Assembly: GCA_937127205.1 (NCBI GenBank)
Contig: CAKZLS010000074.1
Location: 1-5,837, forward strand
Length of the DNA: 5,837 nucleotides
From: an uncultured Rhodospirillales bacterium
GTDB taxonomy: Bacteria > Pseudomonadota > Alphaproteobacteria > Rhodospirillales > Defluviicoccaceae
Direction: 5' to 3'
Made by a program: the position numbers and the translations under genes
Notes under the pieces: model-generated
What the model was told of the DNA's origin: nothing
What the model saw: only the letters and a program-made list of their open reading frames with translations
Database searches by the model: none
Part shown: one piece after another, positions 5,621 to 5,837 of the stretch
How positions within the stretch are numbered: the stretch's first letter is position 1
Layout: each line of letters opens with the position of its first letter

Positions 5621-5837
5621 ATGAACGCAGATGAGGATGTGAAGACCGGCGACGCTTCGGAGGTCGGCGAGTTGAAGGGCGAACCTCAGAGACTGATGCG
5701 GGTTACGGTTTGCGCATGCACCTACAAGCGCCCCGACGGTTTGGCGGAGCTGTTGGACGGTTTATCGAAGCAGGTTTTTTCTCATGTCCGGCCGCCCCAA
5801 TGGGACGTCATCATCGCGGATAATGAGGGGAGCGCGG
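5621..5837 (+). CDS. Family 2 glycosyltransferase, N-terminal part (runs off the right edge)
   Basis: The first 72 codons are present and the frame is open to the end. VTVCACTYKRPDGLAELLDG (28-47) is the classic first strand and helix of GT2 enzymes (V-x-V-C-x-x-T-Y-x-R), and WDVIIADNEGSA (61-72) is the third strand with the Asp-Asn pair that binds the nucleotide. GT2 enzymes transfer a sugar from a nucleotide-sugar donor, here presumably in the cytoplasm onto a lipid-linked glycan. The gene starts 6 bases after the preceding oxygenase and in the same frame, with GGTGGA (5605-5610) as a possible ribosome-binding site. Residues 1-25 are acidic and precede the fold. ATG 5696 (residue 26) is an alternative start that would remove this extension. 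Confidence 0.85.
   Translation, partial: MNADEDVKTGDASEVGELKGEPQRLMRVTVCACTYKRPDGLAELLDGLSKQVFSHVRPPQWDVIIADNEGSA

Noticed and set aside
1..5837. tRNA, rRNA, CRISPR array, insertion sequence or phage attachment site
   Set aside because: No cloverleaf-like region, regularly spaced repeat, transposase motif or terminal inverted repeat was seen on either strand; almost all bases are explained by the genes listed.

Overview
The window is GC-rich bacterial DNA (roughly 60% GC by eye), densely coding, and looks like part of a surface-glycan (lipopolysaccharide, capsule or glycoprotein glycan) locus of a Gram-negative bacterium. The gene content and the style of the proteins suggest a proteobacterium, most likely an alphaproteobacterium. 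That assignment is an inference, because no rRNA or other marker is present.

Layout. Two divergent transcription units face away from a 238-base intergenic region (1038-1275). The left unit runs on the minus strand. It has a GT8-like glycosyltransferase (1037-105), then 51 bases further on the first 17 codons of another gene (53 to beyond base 1). The right unit runs on the plus strand and is a tight five-gene operon with gaps of 17, 27, 11 and 6 bases. In order it encodes a DUF115/sialyltransferase-like GTPSL-motif protein (1276-2130), a Kdo-hydroxylase-family Fe(II)/2-oxoglutarate oxygenase (2148-3023), a two-domain fusion of a Gfo/Idh/MocA NAD(P)-dependent sugar oxidoreductase with a PhyH-type Fe(II)/2-oxoglutarate oxygenase (3051-4844), a third, stand-alone Fe(II)/2-oxoglutarate oxygenase (4856-5614), and the start of a family 2 glycosyltransferase that runs off the right edge (5621 onward).

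How the genes may work together. Three non-haem iron oxygenase domains from three different subfamilies, one fused to a sugar dehydrogenase, sit between a GT-like protein and true glycosyltransferases. The simplest reading is a glycan-tailoring cassette. The glycosyltransferases build or extend a surface saccharide. The oxidoreductase and oxygenases oxidise or hydroxylate sugar residues, possibly including a Kdo-type ulosonic acid, or a lipid or amino-acid substituent. Substrates cannot be read from the sequence. Several of the proteins also carry lysine/arginine-rich amphipathic stretches that could dock them on the inner membrane, consistent with work on lipid-linked intermediates.

No tRNA, rRNA, CRISPR array, insertion sequence or convincing terminator was seen. 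The only sizeable non-coding stretch is the divergent promoter region, which holds plausible promoters for both directions and two small inverted repeats.
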